DNA of 64,000 nt from the NCBI RefSeq assembly GCF_014651075.1, contig NZ_BMWE01000001.1:434001-498000 (forward strand), given 5' to 3'. A program made the position numbers and the translations under genes. Position 1 is the first letter of the stretch; every line of letters starts with the position of its first letter. Source of the DNA: Streptomyces djakartensis (lineage in GTDB: Bacteria; Actinomycetota; Actinomycetes; Streptomycetales; Streptomycetaceae). Below are positions 56,128 to 64,000 of this stretch, piece by piece. The notes under the pieces were generated by a model. That model had not been told where the DNA came from. It worked only from the letters and a program-made list of their open reading frames with translations, and did not search any database.

Positions 56128-56496
56128 TCACAGCACCTCCGGCGCGAGGGAGATGATCTTCATGAACTTCTTCTCGCGCAGCTCACGGCCGACCGGGCCG
56201 AAGATACGGGTGCCACGAGGGTCGCCGTCGTTCTTGAGAATGACAGCGGCGTTCTCGTCGAAGCGGATGTACGAGCCGTCCGGACGGCGGCGCTCCTTGA
56301 CGGTGCGAACGATGACCGCCTTGACGACGTCACCCTTCTTCACGTTGCCACCGGGGATCGCGTCCTTGACGGTGGCGACGATGACGTCACCGATACCCGC
56401 GTAGCGGCGACCGGAGCCACCGAGCACACGGATGCAAAGGATCTCCTTCGCACCAGTGTTGTCGGCGACACGCAGTCGCGACTCCTGCTGGATCAC
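56128..56496 (-). CDS. rplN: 50S ribosomal protein L14
   Basis: The 122-aa protein starts [20 protein letters not shown] from a GTG and ends [20 protein letters not shown]. It opens the second (spc-type) ribosomal unit, behind two hairpins. Confidence 0.99.
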   Translation of the reverse strand: MIQQESRLRVADNTGAKEILCIRVLGGSGRRYAGIGDVIVATVKDAIPGGNVKKGDVVKAVIVRTVKERRRPDGSYIRFDENAAVILKNDGDPRGTRIFGPVGRELREKKFMKIISLAPEVL

Positions 56497-56525
56497 GTCT
56501 ATCTCCTGATTGTCTGCCGGTTCCC

Positions 56526-56557
56526 GGGGCGGGGTGCGAGACCCGCACACCCGCCCC
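56526..56557 (-). terminator. GC-rich hairpin upstream of rplN
   Basis: Arms of 13 and 14 nt (56526-56538 and 56544-56557) pair with one bulge around a 5-nt loop, in the 103-bp gap between rpsQ and rplN. Confidence 0.6.
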
Positions 56558-56574
56558 GAGCCTGGCGGAACGAT

Positions 56575-56595
56575 TCCTAGGGAATCCCCCTAGGA
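56575..56595 (-). terminator. TCCTAGGG/CCCTAGGA hairpin after rpsQ
   Basis: A perfect 8-bp stem with a 5-nt loop starts 4 bp after the rpsQ stop. With the GC-rich hairpin next to it, it marks the S10/spc operon boundary. Confidence 0.65.
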
Positions 56596-56599
56596 GGGA

Positions 56600-56887
56600 T
56601 TACTTGGCCTTCTCGAGGATCTCGACGACGCGCCAGCGCTTGGTGGCGGACAGCGGCCGGGTCTCCATGAGGAGGACGCGGTCGCCGACGCCCGCGGCGT
56701 TCTGCTCGTCGTGGGCCTTGAGCTTGCTGGTACGACGGATGACCTTGCCGTACAGCGCGTGCTTGACGCGGTCCTCGACGGCGACGACGACGGTCTTGTC
56801 CATCTTGTCGCTGACGACGAGACCCTCACGGGTCTTGCGGAAGCCGCGAGCCTCTGCAGTCTGCTCAGTCACGTTGCTCTCACTCAT
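56600..56887 (-). CDS. rpsQ: 30S ribosomal protein S17
   Basis: The 95-aa protein has [24 protein letters not shown] and [23 protein letters not shown], typical of S17. It is the last gene of the first ribosomal unit; its start overlaps the rpmC stop by 1 nt. Confidence 0.99.
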   Translation of the reverse strand: MSESNVTEQTAEARGFRKTREGLVVSDKMDKTVVVAVEDRVKHALYGKVIRRTSKLKAHDEQNAAGVGDRVLLMETRPLSATKRWRVVEILEKAK

Positions 56888-57111
56888 CAGGCGCTCTCCA
56901 CCGTCTCGATGCCCAGCTCGCGCTCACGCATCAGGGTGTAGATCCGCGCGATGTCCTTACGGACGGCCTTCAGCCGGCCGTGGTTCTCGAGCTGGCCCGT
57001 CGCCGCCTGGAAGCGGAGGTTGAACAGCTCTTCCTTGGCCTCGCGGAGCTTCGCCAGAAGCTCCTCGTTGCCCAGCTCGCGCAGCTCAGACGCCTTGGTA
57101 CCGGCCGACAT
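56887..57111 (-). CDS. rpmC: 50S ribosomal protein L29
   Basis: The 74-aa protein has [20 protein letters not shown] and [20 protein letters not shown], the L29 helix pair at the exit tunnel. ATG at 57111 touches the rplP stop (TGATG); an adjacent GTG at 57114 is possible. Confidence 0.98.
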   Translation of the reverse strand: MSAGTKASELRELGNEELLAKLREAKEELFNLRFQAATGQLENHGRLKAVRKDIARIYTLMRERELGIETVESA

Positions 57112-57530
57112 CACGCTTCACCTGCCTCGCGCTTGACGATCTTGCACTTCATCGGCAGCTTGTGAGCCGCACGGGTCAGGGCCTCGCGCGCGATCTTCTC
57201 GTTGGGGTACGACAGCTCGAACATCACGCGTCCGGGCTTGACGTTGGCCACCCACCACTCCGGCGAACCCTTACCGGAACCCATGCGGGTCTCGGCCGGC
57301 TTCTTGGTGAGGGGGCGGTCCGGGTAGATGTTGATCCAGACCTTGCCACCACGCTTGATGTGACGCGTCATGGCGATACGAGCGGCCTCGATCTGACGGT
57401 TCGTCACGTACGCCGGGGTCAGCGCCTGGATGCCGTACTCGCCGAACGCAACCTGCGTGCCACCCTTGGACATGCCGTTGCGCTTGGGGTGGTGCTGCTT
57501 GCGGTGCTTGACCCTACGGGGGATCAGCAT
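57111..57530 (-). CDS. rplP: 50S ribosomal protein L16
   Basis: The 139-aa protein has [42 protein letters not shown] and [20 protein letters not shown], all L16 hallmarks, near the A-site tRNA. Confidence 0.99.
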   Translation of the reverse strand: MLIPRRVKHRKQHHPKRNGMSKGGTQVAFGEYGIQALTPAYVTNRQIEAARIAMTRHIKRGGKVWINIYPDRPLTKKPAETRMGSGKGSPEWWVANVKPGRVMFELSYPNEKIAREALTRAAHKLPMKCKIVKREAGEA

Positions 57531-57535
57531 TTCGG

Positions 57536-58360
57536 TCAGGCCTCCGTTCCGGTGCTCTCAGCCGGAGCGGCGGACGCGGGAGCCTCGGCCTTGGGGGCCT
57601 CGGAACCAGCGGCCTGCTGCGGCTTGCGACCGCGCCGCTCGCCACCGCGGCCACCACGGGCCGGGCGGTCGGCACCACCGCGGGCCGGGCGGTTACCCGC
57701 ACGGGCGGCGGCGTTCTCGGCGCGGACCTCGGCGATGTTCTTGACGTCGCCCTTGTAGATCCAGACCTTCACGCCGATGCGGCCGAAGGTCGTCTTGGCC
57801 TCGAAGAAGCCGTAGTCCACGTTCGCGCGGAGCGTGTGCAGGGGCACACGGCCCTCGCGGTAGAACTCCGAGCGGGACATCTCGGCGCCACCGAGGCGGC
57901 CACCGCACTGGATCTTGATGCCCTTGGCGCCGGCCTTCATGGCGGACTGCATGCTCTTGCGCATGGCCCGGCGGAAGGAGACGCGGGAGGAGAGCTGCTC
58001 GGCGACGGCCTGGGCCACGAGCTGAGCGTCCGTCTCGGGGTTCTTGACCTCGAGGATGTTCAGCTGGACCTGCTTGCCCGTGAGCTTCTCGAGGTCGCCG
58101 CGGATGCGGTCGGCCTCGGCGCCACGGCGGCCGATGACGATGCCCGGACGAGCGGTGTGGATGTCCACACGCACACGGTCACGGGTGCGCTCGATCTCGA
58201 CCTTGGAGATGCCGGCGCGCTCCATGCCGGACGTCATCATCCGACGGATGGCGACGTCTTCCTTGACGTAGTCCTTGTACAGCTTGTCGGCGTACCAACG
58301 CGACTTGAAGTCGGTCGTGACACCGAGCCGGAACCCGTGCGGGTTTACCTTCTGGCCCAT
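57536..58360 (-). CDS. rpsC: 30S ribosomal protein S3
   Basis: The 274-aa protein starts [20 protein letters not shown] and has the KH-domain loop [17 protein letters not shown]. From about residue 220 an Arg/Gly- then Ala/Pro/Glu-rich tail follows, typical of actinobacterial S3. The start overlaps the rplV stop by 1 nt. Confidence 0.99.
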   Translation of the reverse strand: MGQKVNPHGFRLGVTTDFKSRWYADKLYKDYVKEDVAIRRMMTSGMERAGISKVEIERTRDRVRVDIHTARPGIVIGRRGAEADRIRGDLEKLTGKQVQLNILEVKNPETDAQLVAQAVAEQLSSRVSFRRAMRKSMQSAMKAGAKGIKIQCGGRLGGAEMSRSEFYREGRVPLHTLRANVDYGFFEAKTTFGRIGVKVWIYKGDVKNIAEVRAENAAARAGNRPARGGADRPARGGRGGERRGRKPQQAAGSEAPKAEAPASAAPAESTGTEA

Positions 58361-58707
58361 TACCGGGTTCCTTCCTTGCTGCTGACGACCACGGTGATGT
58401 GGCTGGTCCGCTTGCGGATCCGGTAGGCACGGCCCTGGGCGCGCGGACGGAACCGCTTCAGGGTCGGGCCCTCGTCGACGTAGGCCTCGGAGATGTAGAG
58501 GCTGTCGACATCGGTGTGGTCGTAGTTGTGCGCGGCGTTGGCGATGGCGCTGTCCAGCACCTTGCCGACCGGCACGCTCGCGGCCTGCGGGGCGAAACGC
58601 AGGACCGCCTGAGCCTCCGTGGCGTTCAGGCCACGGATGAGGTCCACCACACGGCGGGCCTTCATGGGCGTGACGCGGATGTACCGCGCCTGGGCCCTGG
58701 CTTCCAT
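58360..58707 (-). CDS. rplV: 50S ribosomal protein L22
   Basis: The 115-aa protein from ATG 58707 starts [19 protein letters not shown] and contains [20 protein letters not shown], the tunnel-loop region. AAGGG lies 7 nt upstream of this ATG. Longer starts at 58731 and 58737 (MTNIEGTT...) are in frame and cannot be excluded. Confidence 0.97.
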   Translation of the reverse strand: MEARAQARYIRVTPMKARRVVDLIRGLNATEAQAVLRFAPQAASVPVGKVLDSAIANAAHNYDHTDVDSLYISEAYVDEGPTLKRFRPRAQGRAYRIRKRTSHITVVVSSKEGTR

Positions 58708-58751
58708 GGTTGTCCCTTCGATGTTTGTCATGGTCATTCGCACCCCGCTGA

Positions 58752-59033
58752 CTAGCGGCGCTTCGACTTCCGGTCTTCCTTGACGTGGCCCCGGAAGGTG
58801 CGGGTCGGCGAGAACTCGCCGAGCTTGTGGCCGACCATCGACTCGGTGACAAACACCGGGATGTGGGTCTTGCCGTTGTGCACCGCGAGCGTGTGGCCGA
58901 GCATGGCCGGCACGATCATCGAGCGACGGGACCAGGTCTTGATGACGTTCTTGGTGCCCGCTTCGTTCTGGGCGTCCACCTTCTTCATCAGGTGGTCGTC
59001 GACGAAGGGCCCCTTCTTCAAGCTACGAGGCAT
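58752..59033 (-). CDS. rpsS: 30S ribosomal protein S19
   Basis: The 93-aa protein begins [20 protein letters not shown] and ends [20 protein letters not shown], as in all S19. It follows rplB after 12 bp. Confidence 0.99.
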   Translation of the reverse strand: MPRSLKKGPFVDDHLMKKVDAQNEAGTKNVIKTWSRRSMIVPAMLGHTLAVHNGKTHIPVFVTESMVGHKLGEFSPTRTFRGHVKEDRKSKRR

Positions 59034-59045
59034 CTCAACCCGTCC

Positions 59046-59882
59046 TTAGCGCTTCTTGTTCGTCTTGCGGCGGCGGACGATGTACTTGTTCGACGCCTTC
59101 TTGGGCGAACGAGTACGGCCTTCCTTCTTGCCCCACGGGGACACCGGGTGGCGACCACCGGAGGTCCGGCCCTCACCACCACCGTGCGGGTGGTCAACCG
59201 GGTTCATGACCACACCACGGACGGTCGGGCGAACGCCCAGCCACCGCTTACGGCCGGCCTTGCCCCAGTTGATGTTGCTCTGCTCGGCGTTGCCCACCTC
59301 GCCGACGGTGGCGCGGCAGCGCACGTCGACCAGGCGGATCTCACCGGACGGCATACGGAGGTGGGCCATCTGGCCCTCCTTCGCGAGCAGCTGCACCGAG
59401 GCGCCGGCGGAGCGGGCGAACTTCGCGCCGCCGCCCGGCCGCAGCTCGATGGCGTGCAGCGTGGTACCGACCGGGATGTTACGCAGGGCGAGGTTGTTGC
59501 CCGGCTTGATGTCGGCCCCGGGACCGTTCTCGACGCGGTCGCCCTGGCTCAGGCCACGCGGCGCGAGGATGTAGCGCTTCTCGCCGTCCGCGTAGTGCAG
59601 GAGCGCGATGCGCGCGGTGCGGTTGGGGTCGTACTCGATGTGCGCGACCTTCGCCGGCACGCCGTCCTTGTCGTGACGACGGAAGTCGATCACGCGGTAG
59701 GCGCGCTTGTGGCCACCACCCTGGTGGCGGACGGTCACACGACCGGAGTTGTTACGGCCACCCTTGCTGTGCAGGGGGCGGACCAACGACTTCTCCGGCG
59801 TGGACCGCGTGACCTCGACGAAGTCGGCGACGCTCGAGCCGCGACGGCCCGGCGTAGTCGGCTTGTACTTGCGGATTCCCAT
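59046..59882 (-). CDS. rplB: 50S ribosomal protein L2
   Basis: The 278-aa protein has [22 protein letters not shown] and the peptidyl-transferase-near motif [19 protein letters not shown]. It starts [18 protein letters not shown]. Confidence 0.99.
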   Translation of the reverse strand: MGIRKYKPTTPGRRGSSVADFVEVTRSTPEKSLVRPLHSKGGRNNSGRVTVRHQGGGHKRAYRVIDFRRHDKDGVPAKVAHIEYDPNRTARIALLHYADGEKRYILAPRGLSQGDRVENGPGADIKPGNNLALRNIPVGTTLHAIELRPGGGAKFARSAGASVQLLAKEGQMAHLRMPSGEIRLVDVRCRATVGEVGNAEQSNINWGKAGRKRWLGVRPTVRGVVMNPVDHPHGGGEGRTSGGRHPVSPWGKKEGRTRSPKKASNKYIVRRRKTNKKR

Positions 59883-59922
59883 TTCTCAGTCCTCGTCCGA
59901 TATCGGACGATCCGGACCGCCC

Positions 59923-60342
59923 TCAGGCGGTCGGACCGCCGAAGATGTCGATACGGTCGCCCTCGGCGAGGGTCACGATCGCGCGCTTGGTGGACGCGCG
60001 CTGGCCGAAGCCGGTGCGGGTCCGCTTGCGCTTGCCCTGGCGGTTGATCATGTTGACCCCGGTGACCTTGACCGAGAAGACCGCCTGGACGGCCTGCTTG
60101 ATCTGGGTCTTGTTGGCGCTCGGGTCGACGATGAACGTGTACTTGCCCTCGTCGAGGAGCGCGTAGCTCTTCTCGGAGACGACCGGCTTGAGCAGCACGT
60201 CACGGGGGTCCGTGAAGGACTTGCTCAGCGGGGTCTCGACGGTGTTCTTGCCCTCGGCGGCGTGGCGACGCGCCTTGGCGACGCGAGCGGCCTTGGCCTT
60301 CTTCGCCGCCTTGGAGGCGATTGCGGGGTGACGGATAGCCAT
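59923..60342 (-). CDS. rplW: 50S ribosomal protein L23
   Basis: The 139-aa protein has the L23 core [40 protein letters not shown] and [18 protein letters not shown]. An Ala/Lys-rich ~38-residue N-terminal extension precedes it. ATG overlaps the rplD stop by 1 nt. Confidence 0.99.
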   Translation of the reverse strand: MAIRHPAIASKAAKKAKAARVAKARRHAAEGKNTVETPLSKSFTDPRDVLLKPVVSEKSYALLDEGKYTFIVDPSANKTQIKQAVQAVFSVKVTGVNMINRQGKRKRTRTGFGQRASTKRAIVTLAEGDRIDIFGGPTA

Positions 60343-60998
60343 CAGACCTCGCTCCCTTCGGTGTCATTGGCCTTCGGGCCGGACACGAAGGACTCGAAGG
60401 CAGCCTTGGTGAAGACCACGTCGTCCGAGACGAGAACGTCGTACGTGTTCAGCTGGCCCGGCTCCAGGATGTGGACCTGGGGCAGGTTGCGGGCGGACAG
60501 CCACGCGGCCTCGTCGGCGCGGTCGACGACCAGGAGCAGGTTCTTGCGCTCCGAGATCTTGCCGAACAGCGTCCTGGCGGCCTTCGTCGACGGGTTCTCA
60601 CCCTCGACGACGCCGGAGACGACGTGGATGCGGTTGTGGCGGGCCCGGTCGGTGAGGGCGTGACGCAGGGCGGCAGCCTTCATCTTCTTCGGGGTCCGCT
60701 GCGAGTAGTCACGCGGCACGGGACCGTGCACGACGCCACCACCGGCGAACTGCGGCGCGCGGGTCGAACCCTGACGGGCGCGACCGGTGCCCTTCTGGCG
60801 GTACGGCTTCTTGCCACCGCCGCGGACCTCGCCACGGGTCTTGGTCTTGTGCGTGCCCTGACGGGCAGCGGCCAGCTGTGCGACGACGACCTGGTGGATC
60901 AGCGGGATGCTGACCTTCTCAACGCCGAAGATCTCCGCGGGGAGCTCGACGGAACCGGCCTTGTCGCCCGCCGGCGAAAGGATGTCAACAGTGCTCAT
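60342..60998 (-). CDS. rplD: 50S ribosomal protein L4
   Basis: The 218-aa protein starts [20 protein letters not shown] and has the tunnel-loop [20 protein letters not shown] and [17 protein letters not shown]. In E. coli L4 also controls the S10 leader by attenuation; the long leader upstream of rpsJ leaves room for that. Confidence 0.99.
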   Translation of the reverse strand: MSTVDILSPAGDKAGSVELPAEIFGVEKVSIPLIHQVVVAQLAAARQGTHKTKTRGEVRGGGKKPYRQKGTGRARQGSTRAPQFAGGGVVHGPVPRDYSQRTPKKMKAAALRHALTDRARHNRIHVVSGVVEGENPSTKAARTLFGKISERKNLLLVVDRADEAAWLSARNLPQVHILEPGQLNTYDVLVSDDVVFTKAAFESFVSGPKANDTEGSEV

Positions 60999-61002
60999 TA
61001 CC

Positions 61003-61647
61003 TCAGGCCCCCTTGGCCGCGGTGCGGACCAGGACGAGGCCGCCGTTCGGACCGGGAACCGCGCCCTTGATGAGCAGCAGACCCTTCTCCGCGTCAACGG
61101 CGTGGACGGTCAGGTTCTGGGTGGTGACCCGCTCGTTGCCCATGCGACCCGCCATGCGGAGGCCCTTGAACACACGGCCCGGGGTGGCGCAGCCACCGAT
61201 GGAACCGGGAGAGCGGTGCTTGCGCTGGGTGCCGTGTCCGGCGCCGAGGCCACGGAAGTTGTGGCGCTTCATGACACCGGCGAAGCCCTTGCCCTTGCTC
61301 TTGCCGGTCACGTCGACCTTCACGCCGGCCTCGAACACCTCAGCGGTGATCTCCTGGCCCAGCGTGTACTCGGAGGCGTCCGCGGTGCGGATCTCGACGA
61401 GGTGGCGACGGGGGGTGACGTCGGCCTTGGCGAAGTGGCCCTTGAGGGGCTTGTTCACCTTGCGCGGGTCGATCTCGCCGAAGGCGATCTGGACGGACTC
61501 GTAGCCGTCGACATCGTTCGTGCGGACCTGGGTGACGACGTTGGGGCCGGCCTTGACGACGGTGACCGGGACGACGCGGTTGTTCGCGTCCCACACCTGC
61601 GTCATGCCGAGCTTCTCGCCCAGGATGCCCTTGATCTGCTTAGCCAT
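61003..61647 (-). CDS. rplC: 50S ribosomal protein L3
   Basis: The 214-aa protein has [39 protein letters not shown] and [19 protein letters not shown], conserved in L3. It is separated from rplD by 4 bp. Confidence 0.99.
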   Translation of the reverse strand: MAKQIKGILGEKLGMTQVWDANNRVVPVTVVKAGPNVVTQVRTNDVDGYESVQIAFGEIDPRKVNKPLKGHFAKADVTPRRHLVEIRTADASEYTLGQEITAEVFEAGVKVDVTGKSKGKGFAGVMKRHNFRGLGAGHGTQRKHRSPGSIGGCATPGRVFKGLRMAGRMGNERVTTQNLTVHAVDAEKGLLLIKGAVPGPNGGLVLVRTAAKGA

Positions 61648-61664
61648 CTCTCAGATCACCGGCC

Positions 61665-61973
61665 TCAGAGCTTGATCTCGATGTCGACACCGGCCGGGAG
61701 GTCGAGTCGCATCAGAGAGTCAACGGTCTTGGGGGTGGGGTCGAGGATGTCGATCAGGCGCTTGTGCGTGCGCATCTCGAAGTGCTCGCGCGAGTCCTTG
61801 TACTTGTGCGGCGACTTGATGACGCAGTACACGTTCTTCTCAGTGGGCAGCGGCACCGGGCCCGCGACCGACGCACCAGTGCGGGTCACCGTCTCGACGA
61901 TCTTCTTCGCCGAGGAGTCGATGACCTCGTGGTCGTAGGCCTTGAGCCGGATGCGGATCTTCTGTCCCGCCAT
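61665..61973 (-). CDS. rpsJ: 30S ribosomal protein S10
   Basis: The 102-aa protein starts [20 protein letters not shown] and contains [14 protein letters not shown] [19 protein letters not shown]. It is the first gene of the ribosomal supercluster in this window and also serves as NusE in transcription antitermination. Confidence 0.99.
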   Translation of the reverse strand: MAGQKIRIRLKAYDHEVIDSSAKKIVETVTRTGASVAGPVPLPTEKNVYCVIKSPHKYKDSREHFEMRTHKRLIDILDPTPKTVDSLMRLDLPAGVDIEIKL

Positions 61974-62363
61974 GGCTACTCAGTAGTCCTGTCTCTCTTA
62001 CGCTCTGGAACCCGGCGGATTCCTTCTGCTGCCTTCGTTCCTCCGACCCACGCGGTCGGGCGTGTCGCACTCTCGCTGACATGGATGTCCCTTGTTCGGA
62101 CATCCCTGCTGGGAATGCACACGGCCCTTCCGGAACCGCAGGCCGGGGGCGAAGGCCCACCGGGTGCCTGGCCGGTGCCGCACTGACACTTCCCGAAAGA
62201 TTCCCGTACGTCCGCCCCAGTGCTGCCGTGTGGCAGTTAGGGCGACGAGTACTGTGGGACTCGCTTCCGGTCCCCCCGGCGGGAGGCGCGCAGCATCAAC
62301 ACTCGACCGAGCAACTCGGACAGTCTGCCATATGGGGCGGGGCCTACGCCAATCGAGCCGGAG
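61974..62363 (-). promoter_or_regulatory. Long leader region of the rpsJ operon
   Basis: About 385 nt lie between the predicted transcription start and rpsJ, with no convincing gene. A GATGTCC/GGACATC stem with a 7-nt loop is seen at 62084-62104. Leaders of S10 operons can bind L4 and attenuate; similarity at the structure level was not established here. Confidence 0.5.
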
Positions 62364-62391
62364 AGAATACCCCGGGGGTGACGTAGGTCAA
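62364..62391 (-). promoter_or_regulatory. Promoter of the rpsJ (S10) operon
   Basis: On the minus strand TTGACC (62386-62391), 16 bp, TATTCT (62364-62369). Both hexamers equal those of the rplM promoter. The -35 box overlaps the last codon of the upstream regulator gene. Confidence 0.75.
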
Positions 62392-64000
62392 ACCGCGACG
62401 TCCCTGGACCGGGCCGGACCGGGCGCCGGTGGCCCGTCCCCCGGGCCCGCCTCGGGGGGTACGCCGTTCAGTTCCCACTGCCACAGCAGGTCGCACACCC
62501 GTTGCACCGCCCCGGTGAGGTGCCGGCGGTACGTGCTGAACGGCAGGCCCAGCCGGTGGGCCGCCGCCTGCTGCGTGGGCGCGCCCTTGACGTACGTGGT
62601 CACGAGTGCGCGGTGCCGTTTCGCACCGCCGCGTTCCCTCGGGAGCGCGGCGATCGCCCGTTCCAGGACCGCGGCCAGGTCCGTGTCCGCGCCGGCGGCG
62701 ATCCGGCACTGAGAGAGCGGGTTGACGGCGAGCAGGTCCGGTGTGCGCAACGCGCGCAGGGCGTCGCGTACGGCCGCGTCGAAGTCGGCGCGGTGCAGCG
62801 TCGGCGGCGCGGCCGGACGCTCGTGGCGCGTGGCGAAGGCGGTCCGTGGTTCGCTCGAGAGCCCGTCCCGCAGGCTCGCCTCCAGGAGGGGAACGGGCGG
62901 GTGGAGCCGCAGGTCGAGGCCGCGCAGGGTGGGAACGGGTCCGGCGGTCGCCGGCTGACGGTCGACGGCCGGAAGGTACCTCTCGGCCGGGGACCAGCCC
63001 TGCTCACCGTCGCGCGCGGCCGTGAACACCCAGGTCAGCCGCTCGGCGCGGACGAGTTCGCCGCACAGGCGCCACCACATCGCCCGCCACGAGTCTCCCT
63101 CCCGGGCACCGGGCGCCGCGACCAGGAAGCGGACGACGGCGATCAGGTCGCCGGGAAGCGAGGGCGCCGTACCCCGGACGTGTTCGAGGGCGGCGGCCAC
63201 CACCGCGTCCCGGTCCGGGTGCGGGTCGGCGGAGCCCGGCGCGCCGGCGGGCAGGAGCGGGACCGCCAGGAAGGCGACGATCCCCTCCTCGTCCCCGCCC
63301 GCCGCCCGGTACACCCGGAACGCCTCCGGCTGCCGGTCGAGCCAGTGGGCGACCTGAGCGGCGGAGTCCTCGCCCTCGGCCTGCCGGGCCAGCGCGAGCA
63401 CCTGCGCCCGGTCGCCCGGCGCGTAGGGCGCCTCACGGACGCCGCTGCCGGCGGTGCGGTAGCAGCAGCGGCGATCGGGCGGCGCGTGCAGGAACATCAG
63501 GTCGTGCACGGCCCTGGGCACCTCGGCGTCGGCGACGGTGCGCACCCGGTCGAGCAGCCGCTGGTGGAGTCGTTCGTGGAGCTCGCGCGCCCCCTCCGGG
63601 TCCCGCCAGCGCAGGTCCGCCCGCAGCGCTCCGCAGACCGCGTCGTGCGGGTAGAGACCGTCGTCGGCTCCGTCGACGAAGGGCTGGGCGCGCAGCCAGT
63701 CGAACAGTTCGGGCGCGCGGTCACCGAGGACTTCCCGCAGCAGGGCCTCCGTGGTGACGCGCAGGTGGGCGCAGACCTCCAGGGCGCGGCGGTGGTCGGG
63801 GTCCGGCAGCCGGCCCAGAAGGTGCGGGAGCAGGGAGCCGAGGACGTCCTGGCCGGGCCGCCACTCGGGGGGAGGCGCCGCCGGCCGCGCGCTCGACCTC
63901 CGCACGGCCGCGCCGAGCGACTCGGCGGCGAGCGACAGCGCGAGCGGATTGCCGCCGACGACGGGCAGCAGCACGCGCTGCGCGGACCGGGGCAGGCCTC
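62388..64000 (-). CDS. Large STAND-type regulator/ATPase, 5' end outside the window
   Basis: At least 537 residues are visible and the frame is still open at the right edge, so the N-terminus with the nucleotide-binding P-loop should lie beyond it. The first visible part, VVGGNPLALSLAAESLGAAV, is the GxP motif and helical region typical of STAND/AAA regulators (LuxR-MalT or AfsR style). The middle is a helical repeat-like region. The C-terminal ~120 residues, with QQAAAHRLGLPFSTYRRHLTGAVQRVCDLLWQWEL, look like a helix-turn-helix. The translation ends on the rpsJ promoter. The target is unknown. Confidence 0.75.
   Translation of the reverse strand, partial: GLPRSAQRVLLPVVGGNPLALSLAAESLGAAVRRSSARPAAPPPEWRPGQDVLGSLLPHLLGRLPDPDHRRALEVCAHLRVTTEALLREVLGDRAPELFDWLRAQPFVDGADDGLYPHDAVCGALRADLRWRDPEGARELHERLHQRLLDRVRTVADAEVPRAVHDLMFLHAPPDRRCCYRTAGSGVREAPYAPGDRAQVLALARQAEGEDSAAQVAHWLDRQPEAFRVYRAAGGDEEGIVAFLAVPLLPAGAPGSADPHPDRDAVVAAALEHVRGTAPSLPGDLIAVVRFLVAAPGAREGDSWRAMWWRLCGELVRAERLTWVFTAARDGEQGWSPAERYLPAVDRQPATAGPVPTLRGLDLRLHPPVPLLEASLRDGLSSEPRTAFATRHERPAAPPTLHRADFDAAVRDALRALRTPDLLAVNPLSQCRIAAGADTDLAAVLERAIAALPRERGGAKRHRALVTTYVKGAPTQQAAAHRLGLPFSTYRRHLTGAVQRVCDLLWQWELNGVPPEAGPGDGPPAPGPARSRDVAV

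Overview
The window is a high-GC actinobacterial chromosome segment, almost certainly from a Streptomyces. GC is about 70% with strongly GC-biased third codon positions, GTG/TTG starts are common, genes are often coupled by 4-nt overlaps, and the order of housekeeping genes (groES-groEL1, the t6A genes, alr, acpS, glmS, coaA, glmM, rpsI-rplM, truA to rpsJ) matches the core of Streptomyces chromosomes as I know it. No tRNA, rRNA, insertion sequence, prophage or CRISPR array was found.

Layout. 0-3.4 kb: end of an SDR gene, a SnoaL-like protein, a YefM/YoeB toxin-antitoxin pair with a palindromic operator, and a Gly/Asp-tailed unknown protein. 3.4-5.8 kb: groES-groEL1 with two CIRCE elements. 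5.8-8.8 kb: two tandem polysaccharide deacetylase lipoproteins and a methyltransferase. 8.9-12.4 kb: a LacI-type regulator divergent from a GH3 (probable beta-xylosidase) gene, with a CGAA-N3-TTCG operator between them. 12.4-21 kb: tsaD-rimI-tsaB, tsaE, an alpha/beta hydrolase, alr and nnrD/E, interrupted by a degenerate L,D-transpeptidase-like protein and a 55-aa peptide behind an iron-box-like palindrome. 21-26.5 kb: a secreted beta-helix protein, a BtrH-like acyltransferase/cysteine peptidase, a small membrane protein, acpS, an ankyrin protein and a two-gene unknown cluster whose first member looks frameshifted. 26.5-34 kb: glmS, a DrrAB-type ABC exporter, coaA, a DUF389 protein and glmM. 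34-36.6 kb: rpsI-rplM and an unknown membrane protein.

36.6-44.4 kb is the most notable accessory block. It is a leftward operon with capA/pgsA, a 769-aa receptor-like protein with two sensor-HAMP modules and no output domain, pgsB, pgsC and an NlpC/P60 hydrolase. A divergent lipoprotein of unknown function starts within a few bases of capA. This looks like a poly-gamma-glutamate (capsule or secreted polymer) locus carrying its own membrane receptor-like protein. Direct TCAC repeats with an 11-bp period, resembling Streptomyces PHO boxes, lie in the divergent start region.

44.5-62 kb is the ribosomal supercluster, transcribed leftward: rpsJ-rplCDWB-rpsS-rplV-rpsC-rplP-rpmC-rpsQ, then rplNXE-rpsNH-rplFR-rpsE-rpmD-rplO, then secY-adk-map-infA-rpmJ-rpsMK-rpoA-rplQ-truA. 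Hairpins after rpsQ, after rpsN and between rplO and secY split it into likely transcription units. A strong promoter (TTGACC-16-TATTCT) sits about 390 bp upstream of rpsJ and touches the 3' end of a large STAND-type regulator gene that runs off the right edge. Four copies of a dispersed GGGGCGCGGGGA-type repeat occupy intergenic gaps between 32 and 49 kb.
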